The notes below the pieces were generated by a model. That model had not been told where the DNA came from and ran no database searches. It was given only the letters and a program-made list of their open reading frames with translations. A stretch of 64,000 bases of DNA from Cribrihabitans_A neustonicus. GTDB taxonomy: Bacteria > Pseudomonadota > Alphaproteobacteria > Rhodobacterales > Rhodobacteraceae. The stretch covers positions 1-64,000 of the forward strand of contig NZ_JBMERQ010000004.1 of the NCBI RefSeq assembly GCF_048820895.1, given 5' to 3'. Of the stretch, positions 34,512-42,883 are shown piece after piece; position 1 is the stretch's first letter, and each line of letters begins with the position of its first letter. Position numbers and translations under genes: made by a program.

Positions 34512-35006
34512 TCACCCCTCAGTACCGGAAAGCCCGGGCTGTATCGTGAGCAGCGCGCCGTCCCGCCCCACGGGCGGATCACGCAGCGCCTGCAGCCGCC
34601 GCGCTGCGTCCATCGCGAACTTCTGCGTCACTTTCTTGCGCCGTGCCGCAGGCAGCTTGTCCTCCGGCGCCATGCGGATGATTTCGCCGTCATAGGCATC
34701 GGCGTAGATCAGCCCGGTGCCTTCCGGCAGCAGCTCCACCGGGAAGTCCATGTCCACCGCCCAGAAGTAGCGGTCGCACCACTCCAGATAGCTTTCCCAT
34801 TTGCCGTCGGTTTGGAAATCGGCGCGGCTGGATTTGCATTCCACCACCCACAGCTCGCCCTTGGGGCCAAGCCCCATCACATCCACCCGCAACCCGCGGG
34901 CCGGCACAAATTCCTCCAGCGGCGCAAACCCCAGTTCCCGCAGGCAGCGGGACACGCCGCGGGCCAGCTTCTGGCCCGGCTGCATCTGATCCATCATGCG
35001 CGGCAT
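34512..35006 (-). CDS. mmcB: MmcB family DNA repair protein
   Basis: This 164-residue protein has the PD-(D/E)xK-like core GLRVDVMGLGPKGELWVVECK with a downstream DGKWESYLEWCDRYFWAVD segment, as in MmcB, the SOS-induced mitomycin C resistance factor described in Caulobacter. ATG 35006 is chosen; ATG 34997 (MMDQMQPG) is also possible and sits better downstream of the LexA box. A GAAC-N7-GAAC box lies just upstream, fitting damage control. Confidence 0.88.
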   Translation of the reverse strand: MPRMMDQMQPGQKLARGVSRCLRELGFAPLEEFVPARGLRVDVMGLGPKGELWVVECKSSRADFQTDGKWESYLEWCDRYFWAVDMDFPVELLPEGTGLIYADAYDGEIIRMAPEDKLPAARRKKVTQKFAMDAARRLQALRDPPVGRDGALLTIQPGLSGTEG

Positions 35007-35009
35007 TGT

Positions 35010-35024
35010 GAACAATTAGGGAAC
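35010..35024. promoter_or_regulatory. LexA (SOS) box of mmcB
   Basis: GAACAATTAGGGAAC matches exactly the alphaproteobacterial LexA site GAAC-N7-GAAC (GTTC-N7-GTTC on the mmcB strand). It is 3 bases before ATG 35006 and 12 before ATG 34997. Confidence 0.85.
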
Positions 35025-35111
35025 AAATGACAATCCCGCACGCCACGCCACCCTTTCCTGAAGGCCCGCACGCGGCCCGCAAATTCTCTCCTGTGCGGGG
35101 TTGTAACGGAC

Positions 35112-35305
35112 CGGGCGGAGGACTACCTAGACCGTGGCGGGTTCTGCCCTTCTCGTGACAGGCAGCATTCCGGTGGCCTTAAGCAATTCCGAGGGAGCTG
35201 GCTCTGGCTGGATCCTGGTCCAGTTACCTGGCGCCCACCTGTACATACAGGTCCTCGGGAATCAAAGCCTCACGGTTGACTGGTGGTCCCGCCACTGCCT
35301 CTCCC
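35112..35305 (+). ncRNA. ssrS: Structured RNA, probably 6S RNA
   Basis: This 195-base stretch without a gene folds like 6S RNA. A closing stem pairs GTGGCGGG (35134-35141) with CCCGCCAC (35288-35295), extended by GAGG/CCTC (35118-35121 and 35298-35301). An apical stem pairs ATTCCGAGG (35186-35194) with CCTCGGGAAT (35253-35262), and inside it is the hairpin ACCTGT-ACAT-ACAGGT. Between the two stems is a large bubble containing CGGTGGCCTTAAGC, like the GCCUUAA of E. coli 6S. 6S RNA traps RNA polymerase in stationary phase. The strand is chosen by this motif and not by a proven promoter. Confidence is moderate because I had no model search. Confidence 0.55.
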
Positions 35306-35363
35306 CTTCCCCGCATCGTCTGTTCGTGGCCCCGGCCGCGTCACGGAACCGGCCTCCCTGCAC

Positions 35364-35395
35364 TAAAGAAACGCGCCCTCCATCCGGAAGGCGCG
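35364..35395 (-). terminator. Rho-independent terminator after the small membrane-protein gene
   Basis: On the minus strand CGCGCC/GGCGCG with an 12-base loop is followed by TTTCTTTA. It is 58 bases beyond the stop of the gene at 35453-35713. Confidence 0.65.
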
Positions 35396-35452
35396 GGTGT
35401 CAGTGTATTGGGCTCTCAGGCAGCCACGCCCGCCCGGGCGGGCGGGCGACGG

Positions 35453-35713
35453 TCAGCGGCGCAGGGGCAGCTGCCGGTCCCGGCGCGAATGTGCCTCGGC
35501 ACGCACCCGCACCGGCGCGGCGCGCCGCGGCCCGGCAAAGTCGACGCTGCGAAGGCCCCACAGGAGAACCACTGCCAGCACCCCGCCACCGAAGCCCGCG
35601 TCCAGCGGCCGCAGGTTGATCACGTCAAATCCCGGCAGCACTGTTGCGAAAACGGCCGCGACGGCAAGGCCGGCCGCAACGTTGCGAATGTACAGTTTCA
35701 CCAGTTCAGGCAT
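35453..35713 (-). CDS. Small membrane protein, unknown
   Basis: This 86-residue protein starts MPELVKLYIRNVAAGLAVAA and has two membrane segments (about 11-30 and 42-56), then an Arg-rich cytosolic tail (GPRRAAPVRVRAEAHSRRDR). The ATG has GGAGG 6 bases before it. I do not recognise the family. It lies downstream of nusB but behind the nusB terminator. Confidence 0.7.
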   Translation of the reverse strand: MPELVKLYIRNVAAGLAVAAVFATVLPGFDVINLRPLDAGFGGGVLAVVLLWGLRSVDFAGPRRAAPVRVRAEAHSRRDRQLPLRR

Positions 35714-35836
35714 GTGGTCCTCCAGTATGGAAGACCGAGGTTAGCAGCCTTTCCGGCGCCGTCCAGAGCTTGCGGCGGCGATCGGCGGAAATTGCCGGTG
35801 GCTTTGCGCGGAGCTTTGCCAAGCCCCACAAACAGG

Positions 35837-35859
35837 AAAAAGCGCGCCCGGAGGCGCGC
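35837..35859 (-). terminator. Rho-independent terminator of ribB-ribH-nusB
   Basis: On the minus strand a 7-bp stem GCGCGCC/GGCGCGC with loop TCCG is followed by TTTTT, 35 bases after the nusB stop. Confidence 0.85.
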
Positions 35860-35894
35860 CCTTTGCGGAAGATTGCCGGACCGGGCAGAAGACT

Positions 35895-36380
35895 TCAGAA
35901 GGCCTCCGGACGCGCCTCCCGCGCCATATGGTCCAGCACGCCATTGACGAACTTCGGCTCCTTGCCCTCAGGGAAGAAGGCGCGGGCAATGTCGACAAAC
36001 TCGGAGATCACCACCTTCGGCGGCGTGTCCGACTGCGTCAGCTCGGCTCCCGCAGCGCGGAACAGCGCCCGCAGCGTCGGGTCGATGCGCGCGATCGGCC
36101 ATTTTGCCACCAGCGCCCGGTCAGTCATCTGGTCGATCGAAGCCTGGTAGTTCACCGCCTCGCGCACCAGCTTGCGGAACACCGCGGTGTCGCCCTCGGC
36201 CATCTCGTCGCCCTCGTAGGTGGCGCCGAAGCGGTGGTCTTCGAACTCGACGATAACCTGGTCGAAGGTCTGGCCGCTCTGCTCCATCTGGAACAGCGCC
36301 TGCAGCGCGTAAAGCCGCGCCGCCGATCTCATCTGTTTCTTCTTGCCGCCGCCCTGGGCGCGGCCGTCTGAGGTGCTCAT
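35895..36380 (-). CDS. nusB: Transcription antitermination factor NusB
   Basis: This 161-residue RNA-binding protein works with NusE/S10 at boxA in rRNA antitermination. The family start SAARLYALQALFQMEQSG and the C-terminal VISEFVDIARAFFPEGKEPKFVNGVLDHM signature are clear. The ATG overlaps the ribH stop (ATGA), so it is translated with the riboflavin genes, a common pairing. Confidence 0.94.
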   Translation of the reverse strand: MSTSDGRAQGGGKKKQMRSAARLYALQALFQMEQSGQTFDQVIVEFEDHRFGATYEGDEMAEGDTAVFRKLVREAVNYQASIDQMTDRALVAKWPIARIDPTLRALFRAAGAELTQSDTPPKVVISEFVDIARAFFPEGKEPKFVNGVLDHMAREARPEAF

Positions 36381-36928
36381 GCGTTGGTGGATCCGTTGTC
36401 TTTGGCAGCCAGCTGGATCGCCTCGTTTGGCGCCTTGAAGCCGATGCCCTTTGTCTGGGCGCCCCACTTACGCGTGAGCGCGATCAGATGCAAGGCCGCG
36501 GCCGCCGCGCCGCCGCCCTTGTTCTGGTCCTGCGGGTCGGCGCGCACCTCGGCCTGCCTGCGGTTCTCGACAGTGAGGATGCCGTTGCCGATGCACAGCC
36601 CCTGGAGGCCCATCAGCTGGATCGCGCGGCTCGAGTCGTTGCAGACGGTGTCGTAATGGGTGGTCTCGCCGCGGATCACGCAGCCCAGCGCCACGTAGCC
36701 GTCAAAGTTCGACGAGCGGTCGGCGATGGCGATGGCGGTGGGCACTTCCAGCGCGCCCGGCACTTCGACAATCTCGAAAGTGCCGCCCGCGGCCTCGATT
36801 TCCGCCGCCGCGCCCGCGACCAGGTTGTCGGCGATGTCCTTGTAGTAGGGCGCGACGACGATCAGGATCTTCACCGGCTTGTCGAACTCAGCGCGCGGCA
36901 GGGTGTAGTGGGTCTCATGTCCGGCCAT
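36377..36928 (-). CDS. ribH: 6,7-dimethyl-8-ribityllumazine synthase
   Basis: This 183-residue enzyme condenses dihydroxybutanone phosphate with ribityl-aminouracil. The fingerprints are VPGALEVPTAI, ALGCVIRGETTHYDTVCNDSS and GNGILTVENRRQA. It starts one base from the ribB stop and overlaps nusB. Its substrate partner is made by RibB next door and its product is used by RibE. Confidence 0.95.
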   Translation of the reverse strand: MAGHETHYTLPRAEFDKPVKILIVVAPYYKDIADNLVAGAAAEIEAAGGTFEIVEVPGALEVPTAIAIADRSSNFDGYVALGCVIRGETTHYDTVCNDSSRAIQLMGLQGLCIGNGILTVENRRQAEVRADPQDQNKGGGAAAAALHLIALTRKWGAQTKGIGFKAPNEAIQLAAKDNGSTNA

Positions 36929-36929
36929 A

Positions 36930-38057
36930 TCAAGCGTCCTTCAGAATGGGGCGGCTGCCGGTGATCGACAACCCGTAGGCGTCAAGCCCGAGGTATTTGG
37001 TGGAGGGCGAGTCGGTGAGCAGCACCAGTTCGTGCAGGCCGAGCGAGGACAGGATCTGCGCGCCGATGCCGGTCTGCTTGATGGTGACCGTGCGCGGGCC
37101 CTCATCCTCGTTGGCATAAAGCGCGTTGCGCGGCTGGCGGAACAGGGTGACCACGCCGCGGCCCTCCTCGGCGATGATCTCCATCGCGCGGGGCAGCTGG
37201 CGGGCGGATTTCGGGCCAAGGCCCAGGATATCGGTCGCCTCATGCAGCGCGTGGGTGCGCACCAGCACCGGCTCCGGGGTGGTGATGTCGCCCTTGATCA
37301 TCACCACGTGCTCGATGCCGTGGGTCTGGTCGGTGAACAGCCGCATCTCCCACTCGCCGCCGAATTCCGAGGTGACGGTCTGGCGCGAGGTTTCCACCAC
37401 CAGGTTGTCGTTGCGCGCGCGGTAGGTGATGAGGTCGGAGATGGTGCCGATCTTCAGCCCGTGCCTTTCAGCGTATTCCACCAGGTCCGGAAGCCGCGCC
37501 ATGGTGCCGTCTTCCTTCATGATCTCGCAAATCACCGAAGCCGGGTACTGCCCTGCAAGCCGCGCTACGTCGCAGCCCGCCTCGGTATGACCGGCGCGGA
37601 CCAGCACCCCGCCCCGGCGCGCGCGCAGCGGGAAGACATGGCCGGGGGTGGCGATATCGGCCGCGGTCTTCTGCGGGTCGATGGCGGTGGCCACGGTGAG
37701 CGCCCGGTCGGCGGCGGAAATGCCGGTTGAGACACCCTCGCGTGCCTCGATCGACACGGTGAAGGCGGTTTCATGGCGCGAGGAATTGTGCAGCGCCATC
37801 ATCGGCAGGCCCAGCTCTTCGATGCGCTCGGCCGGCAGGGTCAGGCAGATCAGCCCGCGGCCGTGGGTGGCCATGAAGTTGATCGCGGCAGCATCGGCAT
37901 GCTGCGCCGGGATCACCAGGTCGCCTTCGTTCTCGCGGTCCTCGTGGTCGACCAGAATGAACATCCGGCCCTGGCGGGCTTCCTCGATGATCTCCTCGAT
38001 CGGGCTGATGGCGCCCTTGAGACGCGCCTCAACCGGCCCCGGTGTTTCAAAGCTCAT
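36930..38057 (-). CDS. ribB: 3,4-dihydroxy-2-butanone-4-phosphate synthase with degenerate GTP cyclohydrolase II domain
   Basis: The 375-residue protein has an intact DHBP synthase domain (about 1-215) with acidic loop DHEDRENEGDL at 37-47 and HTEAGCDVARLAG later. The second half (about 220-375) has the GTP cyclohydrolase II fold, but where the zinc motif of active enzymes reads VRxHSECLTGDVFGS, it reads VRTHALHEATDILGLG, so the Cys ligands are missing. The domain is therefore unlikely to open GTP, and a separate ribA must exist elsewhere. It leads ribB-ribH-nusB. Confidence 0.93.
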   Translation of the reverse strand: MSFETPGPVEARLKGAISPIEEIIEEARQGRMFILVDHEDRENEGDLVIPAQHADAAAINFMATHGRGLICLTLPAERIEELGLPMMALHNSSRHETAFTVSIEAREGVSTGISAADRALTVATAIDPQKTAADIATPGHVFPLRARRGGVLVRAGHTEAGCDVARLAGQYPASVICEIMKEDGTMARLPDLVEYAERHGLKIGTISDLITYRARNDNLVVETSRQTVTSEFGGEWEMRLFTDQTHGIEHVVMIKGDITTPEPVLVRTHALHEATDILGLGPKSARQLPRAMEIIAEEGRGVVTLFRQPRNALYANEDEGPRTVTIKQTGIGAQILSSLGLHELVLLTDSPSTKYLGLDAYGLSITGSRPILKDA

Positions 38058-38202
38058 GTGCCAGCCTTTCGATGCGCACGGGCAGCGCCCCGGGGCGCCG
38101 CAGGTTCCTTGCATGCGAAATACCCCAGGGCGGCAGCAAATGCCAGACCCGCAAACGACGGCACAGGGCCTCGACGCGCCCTGTGCATCCGTGCACAACT
38201 TT

Positions 38203-38245
38203 CTTGAGGGCCCATTGCCGGGTTCCTTGAGGGCCCATTGCCGGG
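38203..38245 (+). repeat. Two tandem copies of a 20-bp unit, period 23
   Basis: CTTGAGGGCCCATTGCCGGG occurs exactly at 38203-38222 and 38226-38245, with TTC between. Each unit contains the palindrome GGGCCC. It lies in the 224-bp divergent region between ribB and the proline-racemase-family gene. Confidence 0.9.
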
Positions 38246-38281
38246 CCCATGCCGTGGAGCTTTCGGGGGAGGGAGTAACAG

Positions 38282-39334
38282 ATCCGCGCATCCCGCATTA
38301 TCCAGGCGGTCGAGGCGCATGCGGAGGGCGAGCCGGGCCGGGTGATCACCGGCGGCATGCCGCTGCTGCGGGGCCGAACCGTGTTCGAGAAGATGCAGCA
38401 CATGGCCGCCAGCCACGACGACATCCGCCTGCAGATGCTGCGCGAGCCGCGCGGCAACCCGGGCCTCTGCGGCAACGCCATCGTGCCGCCCTGCCACCCG
38501 GAGGCAGACGCGGGTTTCATCATTTTCGAGCAGACCGAATACCCGCCGATGTCGGGCTCCAACACGATCTGCGTGGCAACGGTGCTGCTGGAGACCGGCA
38601 TCGTGCCGATGGTCGAGCCGGTGACGGAACTGACGCTGGAAGCACCCGCCGGGCTGATCCGGGTGCGTGCCGAGTGCCACGGCGGCAAGGTGACACGGGT
38701 CGAGTTCAAAAACGTTCCAGCTTTCGCCGTGCACCTCGATGCGCAGGTGGAGGTGGCCGGACTGGGCACGGTCGCGGCCGACGTGGCCTGGGGCGGCATG
38801 TTCTTCGTGCTGACGGATGCGGAGCGGCTGGGCGTTGCGCTTGAGGCGGAGAACGGCGCGGAGATCGTGCGTGTCTCCGAGGCGATCCGCCACGCCGCCG
38901 CAGAGCAGCTGCCGGTGGCGCATCCGGACAATCCCGAGATCACTGGCCCGACAATCACCAGCCTCTGGGGCGCGCCGGTGGCAGAAGGCACGCATGGGCG
39001 CAACGCGGTCACCATTTCGACCGGCCCTTTCGACCCGGCGCGCCCGAACGACGCCAGCGGCATTCTCGACCGCTCCCCCTGCGGCACCGGCACCTGTGCC
39101 AGGATGGCGGTGCTGCACGCCCGCGGCCAGCTGGGGGCAGGGCAGGAATTTGTGAATGCGGGTCCGCTGGGCACCACCTTCACGGGCCGCATCGTGGAGG
39201 AAACGCAGGTCGGGCCGTTCAGGGCCATTGTCCCCACCCTGTCCGGCCAGGGCTGGAACTACGGGCTCTCAAGCTACACGCTGGATCCAAGCGACCCGTT
39301 CCCCACGGGCTACACTGTGGGCGACATGTGGTGA
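38282..39334 (+). CDS. Proline racemase superfamily protein (hydroxyproline epimerase or dehydratase); non-canonical start
   Basis: From ATC 38282 the protein is 350 residues and begins IRASRIIQAVEAHAEGEPGR, which matches the family N-terminus; relatives would start with Met at this first Ile. A strong GGGGAGGGAG ribosome site ends about 8 bases before it, and a TAA stop lies six bases upstream of the ATC in this frame. The first usual start, GTG 38342, would delete the conserved AHAEGE strand. The catalytic pair is Ser91 (in MSGSN) and Cys267 (in SPCGTG): Ser replaces the first Cys of proline racemase, as in trans-3-hydroxyproline dehydratases/4-hydroxyproline epimerases. It may be a start-codon mutant, an ATC-initiated gene or a sequencing error. 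Confidence 0.75.
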   Translation: MRASRIIQAVEAHAEGEPGRVITGGMPLLRGRTVFEKMQHMAASHDDIRLQMLREPRGNPGLCGNAIVPPCHPEADAGFIIFEQTEYPPMSGSNTICVATVLLETGIVPMVEPVTELTLEAPAGLIRVRAECHGGKVTRVEFKNVPAFAVHLDAQVEVAGLGTVAADVAWGGMFFVLTDAERLGVALEAENGAEIVRVSEAIRHAAAEQLPVAHPDNPEITGPTITSLWGAPVAEGTHGRNAVTISTGPFDPARPNDASGILDRSPCGTGTCARMAVLHARGQLGAGQEFVNAGPLGTTFTGRIVEETQVGPFRAIVPTLSGQGWNYGLSSYTLDPSDPFPTGYTVGDMW

Positions 39335-39456
39335 CGCGCGCCGCGCGAGCGGCGCGCCCGGCGCAACGCCTGCCACGGCATCCGCGCCACTGCGGCCAGG
39401 TGGCGGGAGCCTGACGGCGGCGGCAGGCGCCATCGCCGGCGGAAACGCTGCGGCAG

Positions 39457-39510
39457 GGGCCCTGCCCCTCGGCCTTACGGCCTCACCCCGGGGTATTTCC
39501 GGTCAGAAAG
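39457..39510 (+). repeat. Extragenic repeat family, copy A
   Basis: CTCGGCCTTACGGCCTCACC and the following CCGGGGTATTTCCGGTCAGA also occur, slightly varied, at 44922-44976 and 57478-57534. The left part contains the inverted repeat CGGCCTTACGGCC-type stem. It lies between the proline-racemase-family gene and ribE. The rest of the gap (39335-39589) shows no gene. Confidence 0.8.
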
Positions 39511-39589
39511 TGGCGGGCCTGGAAGAGTTCTTTCGCCCCTATGCCCACTCACCCCCGGGATCGGCGCGGCAGGGCGGCGCCGGGGGCGT

Positions 39590-40177
39590 TCAGCCCGCTT
39601 CGCTCAGGCGCGCGACGTAGCGGGCCAGGGTGTCGATCTCCAGGTTCACCAGATCGCCCTGCTTCACCTCGCCCCAGGTGGTTGCCTCCTGGGTGTGGGG
39701 AATCACGTTGATGCCGAAGTCCTGGCCTTCCACGTCATTCACCGTCAGCGAGGTGCCGTTCAGCGCCACCGAACCTTTTGGCGCGATAAAGCGGGCCAGC
39801 GCCTCGGGCGCCCGCAGGGTGTAACGGGTGCTGTCGCCCTCATCCGCCACCCCGATCACCTCCGCAGTGCCGTCGACATGGCCCGAGACGATATGGCCGC
39901 CGAGCTCGTCGCCCACCTTCAGCGCGCGCTCGAGGTTCACCCGCTTGCCCGGCTGCCAGTTCGCGAGGTTGGTCTTGGAGACGGTCTCGGCCGAGATCTG
40001 CACATCGTACCAGTCCTCTCCCAGCGCAATCACCGTAAGGCACACCCCGTCCGAGGCGATCGAGGCGCCGATGTCAATTGTGGCGGTGTCATAGGCGGTG
40101 GTGATGCGGGCGCGCAGGTCGCCCTGCTGCTCCAGCTCGGCAATGGTGCCGATATCGGTAATGATGCCGGTGAACAT
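39590..40177 (-). CDS. ribE: Riboflavin synthase alpha chain
   Basis: This 195-residue enzyme dismutates two lumazine molecules to riboflavin. Its two lumazine-binding repeats are visible: MFTGIITDIGTIAELEQQGD with ASIASDGVCLTVIAL, and GGHIVSGHVDGTAEVIG with GSVALNGTSLTVNDVEG. In many relatives it sits directly in the rib operon; here it is separated from ribD by the kps genes and from ribB by the racemase-family gene. Confidence 0.94.
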   Translation of the reverse strand: MFTGIITDIGTIAELEQQGDLRARITTAYDTATIDIGASIASDGVCLTVIALGEDWYDVQISAETVSKTNLANWQPGKRVNLERALKVGDELGGHIVSGHVDGTAEVIGVADEGDSTRYTLRAPEALARFIAPKGSVALNGTSLTVNDVEGQDFGINVIPHTQEATTWGEVKQGDLVNLEIDTLARYVARLSEAG

Positions 40178-40359
40178 GTAAGGGACCTCCTTGCGGGCAC
40201 GGATCGTTCTGAGGCAAACAGGTAGCGGCGCAGGACCGGCGCCACAAGCCCTGGCTTGCCCCTGCCTTCCCGCGCGCCCGCCGCGGCCTTAGTTTTGCCG
40301 CCTTCGGTGCGCAGGCTGGGCTGCAATTTTCAGTAATCCCCGCCCCCTGGATACCCCAG

Positions 40360-41652
40360 ATGATGCCTCCGATGACCGACCGCCGCTGCTTCCTCTTCCT
40401 GCAAGGCCCGCACGGGCCCTTCTTTGCCGGGCTGGGCGCGATGCTGCAGGCTGCGGGTGCCCGGATTTTGAGGGTGGGGTTCAACGCGGGCGATGCCGCC
40501 TTCTGGCCCGACAAGACCACATACCACGCCTATCAAGGCCCCTCCGAGGACTGGCCGCAGGCGCTCGGCGGGCTGCTGGATACCCATGCCGTGACCGACA
40601 TCGTGCTTTACGGCGACACCAGGCCAATCCACGCCGCCGCCGTAGAGGCCGCGCGCGCCCGCGGGCTCACCGTGCATGTCTTCGAGGAGGGCTACCTGCG
40701 CCCCTACTGGGTCACCTACGAGCGCGGCGGCGCCAATGGCCATTCGCGGCTGATGCAGATGCAGGTTGCCGGGATGCAGGAAGCGCTGGCCCGCTCCGAC
40801 ATGGAAGCCCCGCTGCCGCCCGCGCATTGGGGCGACATGCGCCAGCACGTGTTTTACGGCGCGCTCTACCACTGGTTCGTAATGTTCCGGAACCGCCGCT
40901 ACCGCAATTTCCGCCCGCACCGGGCGCTGCCGGTCACAAGGGAGTTCCAGCTCTACCTGCGCCGCCTGCTGCTGATGCCCGCCCAGGCACTGGAGCGCCG
41001 CCTGGCCGAGCGGCGCATCCGCAACGGCGGCTTTCCCTACCACCTGGCGCTTTTGCAGCTTGAGCATGACAGCTCCTTCCAGGCGCATTCGCCCTTTGCC
41101 TCGATGCGCGATTTCCTCGGAGAGGTAATCACCGGCTTTGCCGCAGGCGCGCCGCGCCACCACCACCTGGTGATCAAGGCGCACCCGCTGGAGGACGGCC
41201 GGGTCCCGCTGCGCCGCACCCTGCGCGAGCTCGCCCGCGAGCATGGCCTCGAAGGCCGGGTGCATTACGTGCGCGGCGGCAAGCTCGCGCAGCTGCTGAA
41301 CGAGGCCCGCAGCGCCGTCACCGTGAACTCCACCGCGGGCCAGCAGGTCTTGTGGCGCGGCATCCCGCTGAAAATCTTCGGCCGCGCCGTCTATGGCAAG
41401 CCGGAGTTCGTCTCCCCGCAAACCACCCGCGACTTCTTCGCCGCCCCACGCCGCCCGGACGCCCGCGCCTACCGCGACTACCGCCGGTTCCTGCTGGAAA
41501 CGTCGCAGCTCGCGGGGGGCTACTACTCCCGCCGCGGCCGCCGCCAGCTCCTGCGCCAGGTCGCCGACATGATGCTGGCGGCAGACGATCCCTACGACGC
41601 CCTCAGCCGCGGCACAGCGGCCCCGCGGCAACAGTTGCGCGCGGTGACCTGA
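40360..41652 (+). CDS. kpsS: Capsule beta-Kdo transferase KpsS
   Basis: This 430-residue cytoplasmic protein resembles KpsS, which adds the first Kdo to the lipid anchor of ABC-exported capsules. Family traits include FLQGPHGPFFAGLGAML at the N-terminus, VFEEGYLRPYWVTYE, LVIKAHPLEDG and VTVNSTAGQQVLWRGIPLKIFG in order. The start is ATG 40360, with ATG 40372 (MTDRR) as an alternative. It heads kpsS-kpsD-kpsC. Confidence 0.9.
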   Translation: MMPPMTDRRCFLFLQGPHGPFFAGLGAMLQAAGARILRVGFNAGDAAFWPDKTTYHAYQGPSEDWPQALGGLLDTHAVTDIVLYGDTRPIHAAAVEAARARGLTVHVFEEGYLRPYWVTYERGGANGHSRLMQMQVAGMQEALARSDMEAPLPPAHWGDMRQHVFYGALYHWFVMFRNRRYRNFRPHRALPVTREFQLYLRRLLLMPAQALERRLAERRIRNGGFPYHLALLQLEHDSSFQAHSPFASMRDFLGEVITGFAAGAPRHHHLVIKAHPLEDGRVPLRRTLRELAREHGLEGRVHYVRGGKLAQLLNEARSAVTVNSTAGQQVLWRGIPLKIFGRAVYGKPEFVSPQTTRDFFAAPRRPDARAYRDYRRFLLETSQLAGGYYSRRGRRQLLRQVADMMLAADDPYDALSRGTAAPRQQLRAVT

Positions 41653-41747
41653 GCGCCCGCTCCTGCGGGACTGGATTTTCACCTTCTGCCCGGTTACCTT
41701 GGCCGTAAAAATTGAGGCAAAACAATAACAGGTCAGGAGACCGAGCA

Positions 41748-42881
41748 GTGACATCCGTTTCCCTTCGCTGGGCGCGCCCCGCAGCCCTGCTGGCCGCATT
41801 GGCCCTGGCGGCGTCTTGCGGGCTGCCCAAGGTGGGCCCGAGCAAGCGCCAGATCTTCGCAGGCTCGGTGCAGCGCGAGGGCGACGCCTTCATCGTTTCG
41901 GTCAACGACCGCGTGGCCCGGGCCACCGCCGTGGTGCCCGCGCTTGGCTTTTCTGACGGCTTCACCTCCGCCGGGGTGCTCACCTCCGACGTGATCCGGC
42001 CCGGCGACGTGCTGGGCCTCACGGTCTGGGAAAACGTCGATGACGGGCTGCTGGCGGCCGAAGCCAGCAACGCCACCACGCTGGAGGAGGTGCAGGTCGA
42101 CAGCGCGGGCTTCATCTTCGTGCCCTACGCAGGCCGCCTGCGCGCCGCCGGCAACACGCCGGAGCAGCTGCGCCAGGCCATCACCCGCAAGCTCGAAGAC
42201 CAGACGCCGGATCCGCAGGTGCAGGTGCGCCGCCTCGCAGGCGATGGCGCCACGGTCAGCCTTACCGGCGCCATCGGTGCCCAGGGCGTCTACCCAATCG
42301 AACGCCCCACCCGCACGCTCTCCGCCATGCTGGCTCAGGCCGGCGGTGTCACCATCCAGCCCGAGATTGCCCAGGTCACCATCCTGCGCGGCGGCCAGAA
42401 GGGCAAGATCTGGTTTCAGGATCTCTACGACAACCCGCAGCTCGATGTCGCCCTGCGCGGCGGCGACCGCATCCTGGTCGAGGAAGACACCCGCTCCTTC
42501 ACCGCACTTGGCGCCACCACCGCCCAGGCAAGGGTGCCGTTCGAAAGCCAGGACCTCTCGGCGCTCGAGGCCATTGCACAGGTTGGCGGCCTGATCTCCA
42601 CCGCCTCGGATCCCACCGGCGTCTTCGTATTGCGCAATGAGCCGGCCGAGATCGCCAACCAGGTGCTGGGCCGCGACGACCTGATCGGCGCGCAGCGCAT
42701 GGTCTATGTGCTGAACCTGACCCAGCCGAACGGGCTGTTCATTGCCCGTGACTTCGTAATCCGCGATGACGACACGCTCTATGTCACCGAAGCACCCTAC
42801 ACCCAGTGGACCAAGACCATCTCGCTTCTGCTGAGCCCGGTCGGCTCGCTGTCGAGCGTCTCCACAGCCTTTGAAGGCTGA
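41748..42881 (+). CDS. kpsD: Capsule/polysaccharide export outer-membrane lipoprotein (Wza/KpsD-like)
   Basis: This 377-residue protein has a lipobox (LAASC) after a signal peptide, so it is a lipoprotein. A poly-export domain (VIRPGDVLGLTVWENVDDGL ... EVQVDSAGFIFVPYAGRL) is followed by soluble-ligand-binding beta-grasp repeats. It should form the outer-membrane channel for capsule. GTG 41748 is chosen because AGGAGA lies 8 bases upstream and the lipobox then falls at a normal distance. It ends two bases before kpsC. Confidence 0.9.
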   Translation: MTSVSLRWARPAALLAALALAASCGLPKVGPSKRQIFAGSVQREGDAFIVSVNDRVARATAVVPALGFSDGFTSAGVLTSDVIRPGDVLGLTVWENVDDGLLAAEASNATTLEEVQVDSAGFIFVPYAGRLRAAGNTPEQLRQAITRKLEDQTPDPQVQVRRLAGDGATVSLTGAIGAQGVYPIERPTRTLSAMLAQAGGVTIQPEIAQVTILRGGQKGKIWFQDLYDNPQLDVALRGGDRILVEEDTRSFTALGATTAQARVPFESQDLSALEAIAQVGGLISTASDPTGVFVLRNEPAEIANQVLGRDDLIGAQRMVYVLNLTQPNGLFIARDFVIRDDDTLYVTEAPYTQWTKTISLLLSPVGSLSSVSTAFEG

Positions 42882-42883
42882 GG

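Noticed and set aside
38058..38281. FMN riboswitch upstream of ribB (and of ribE)
   Set aside because: I could not find the conserved FMN-box elements in the leader sequences; only the tandem repeat is seen.
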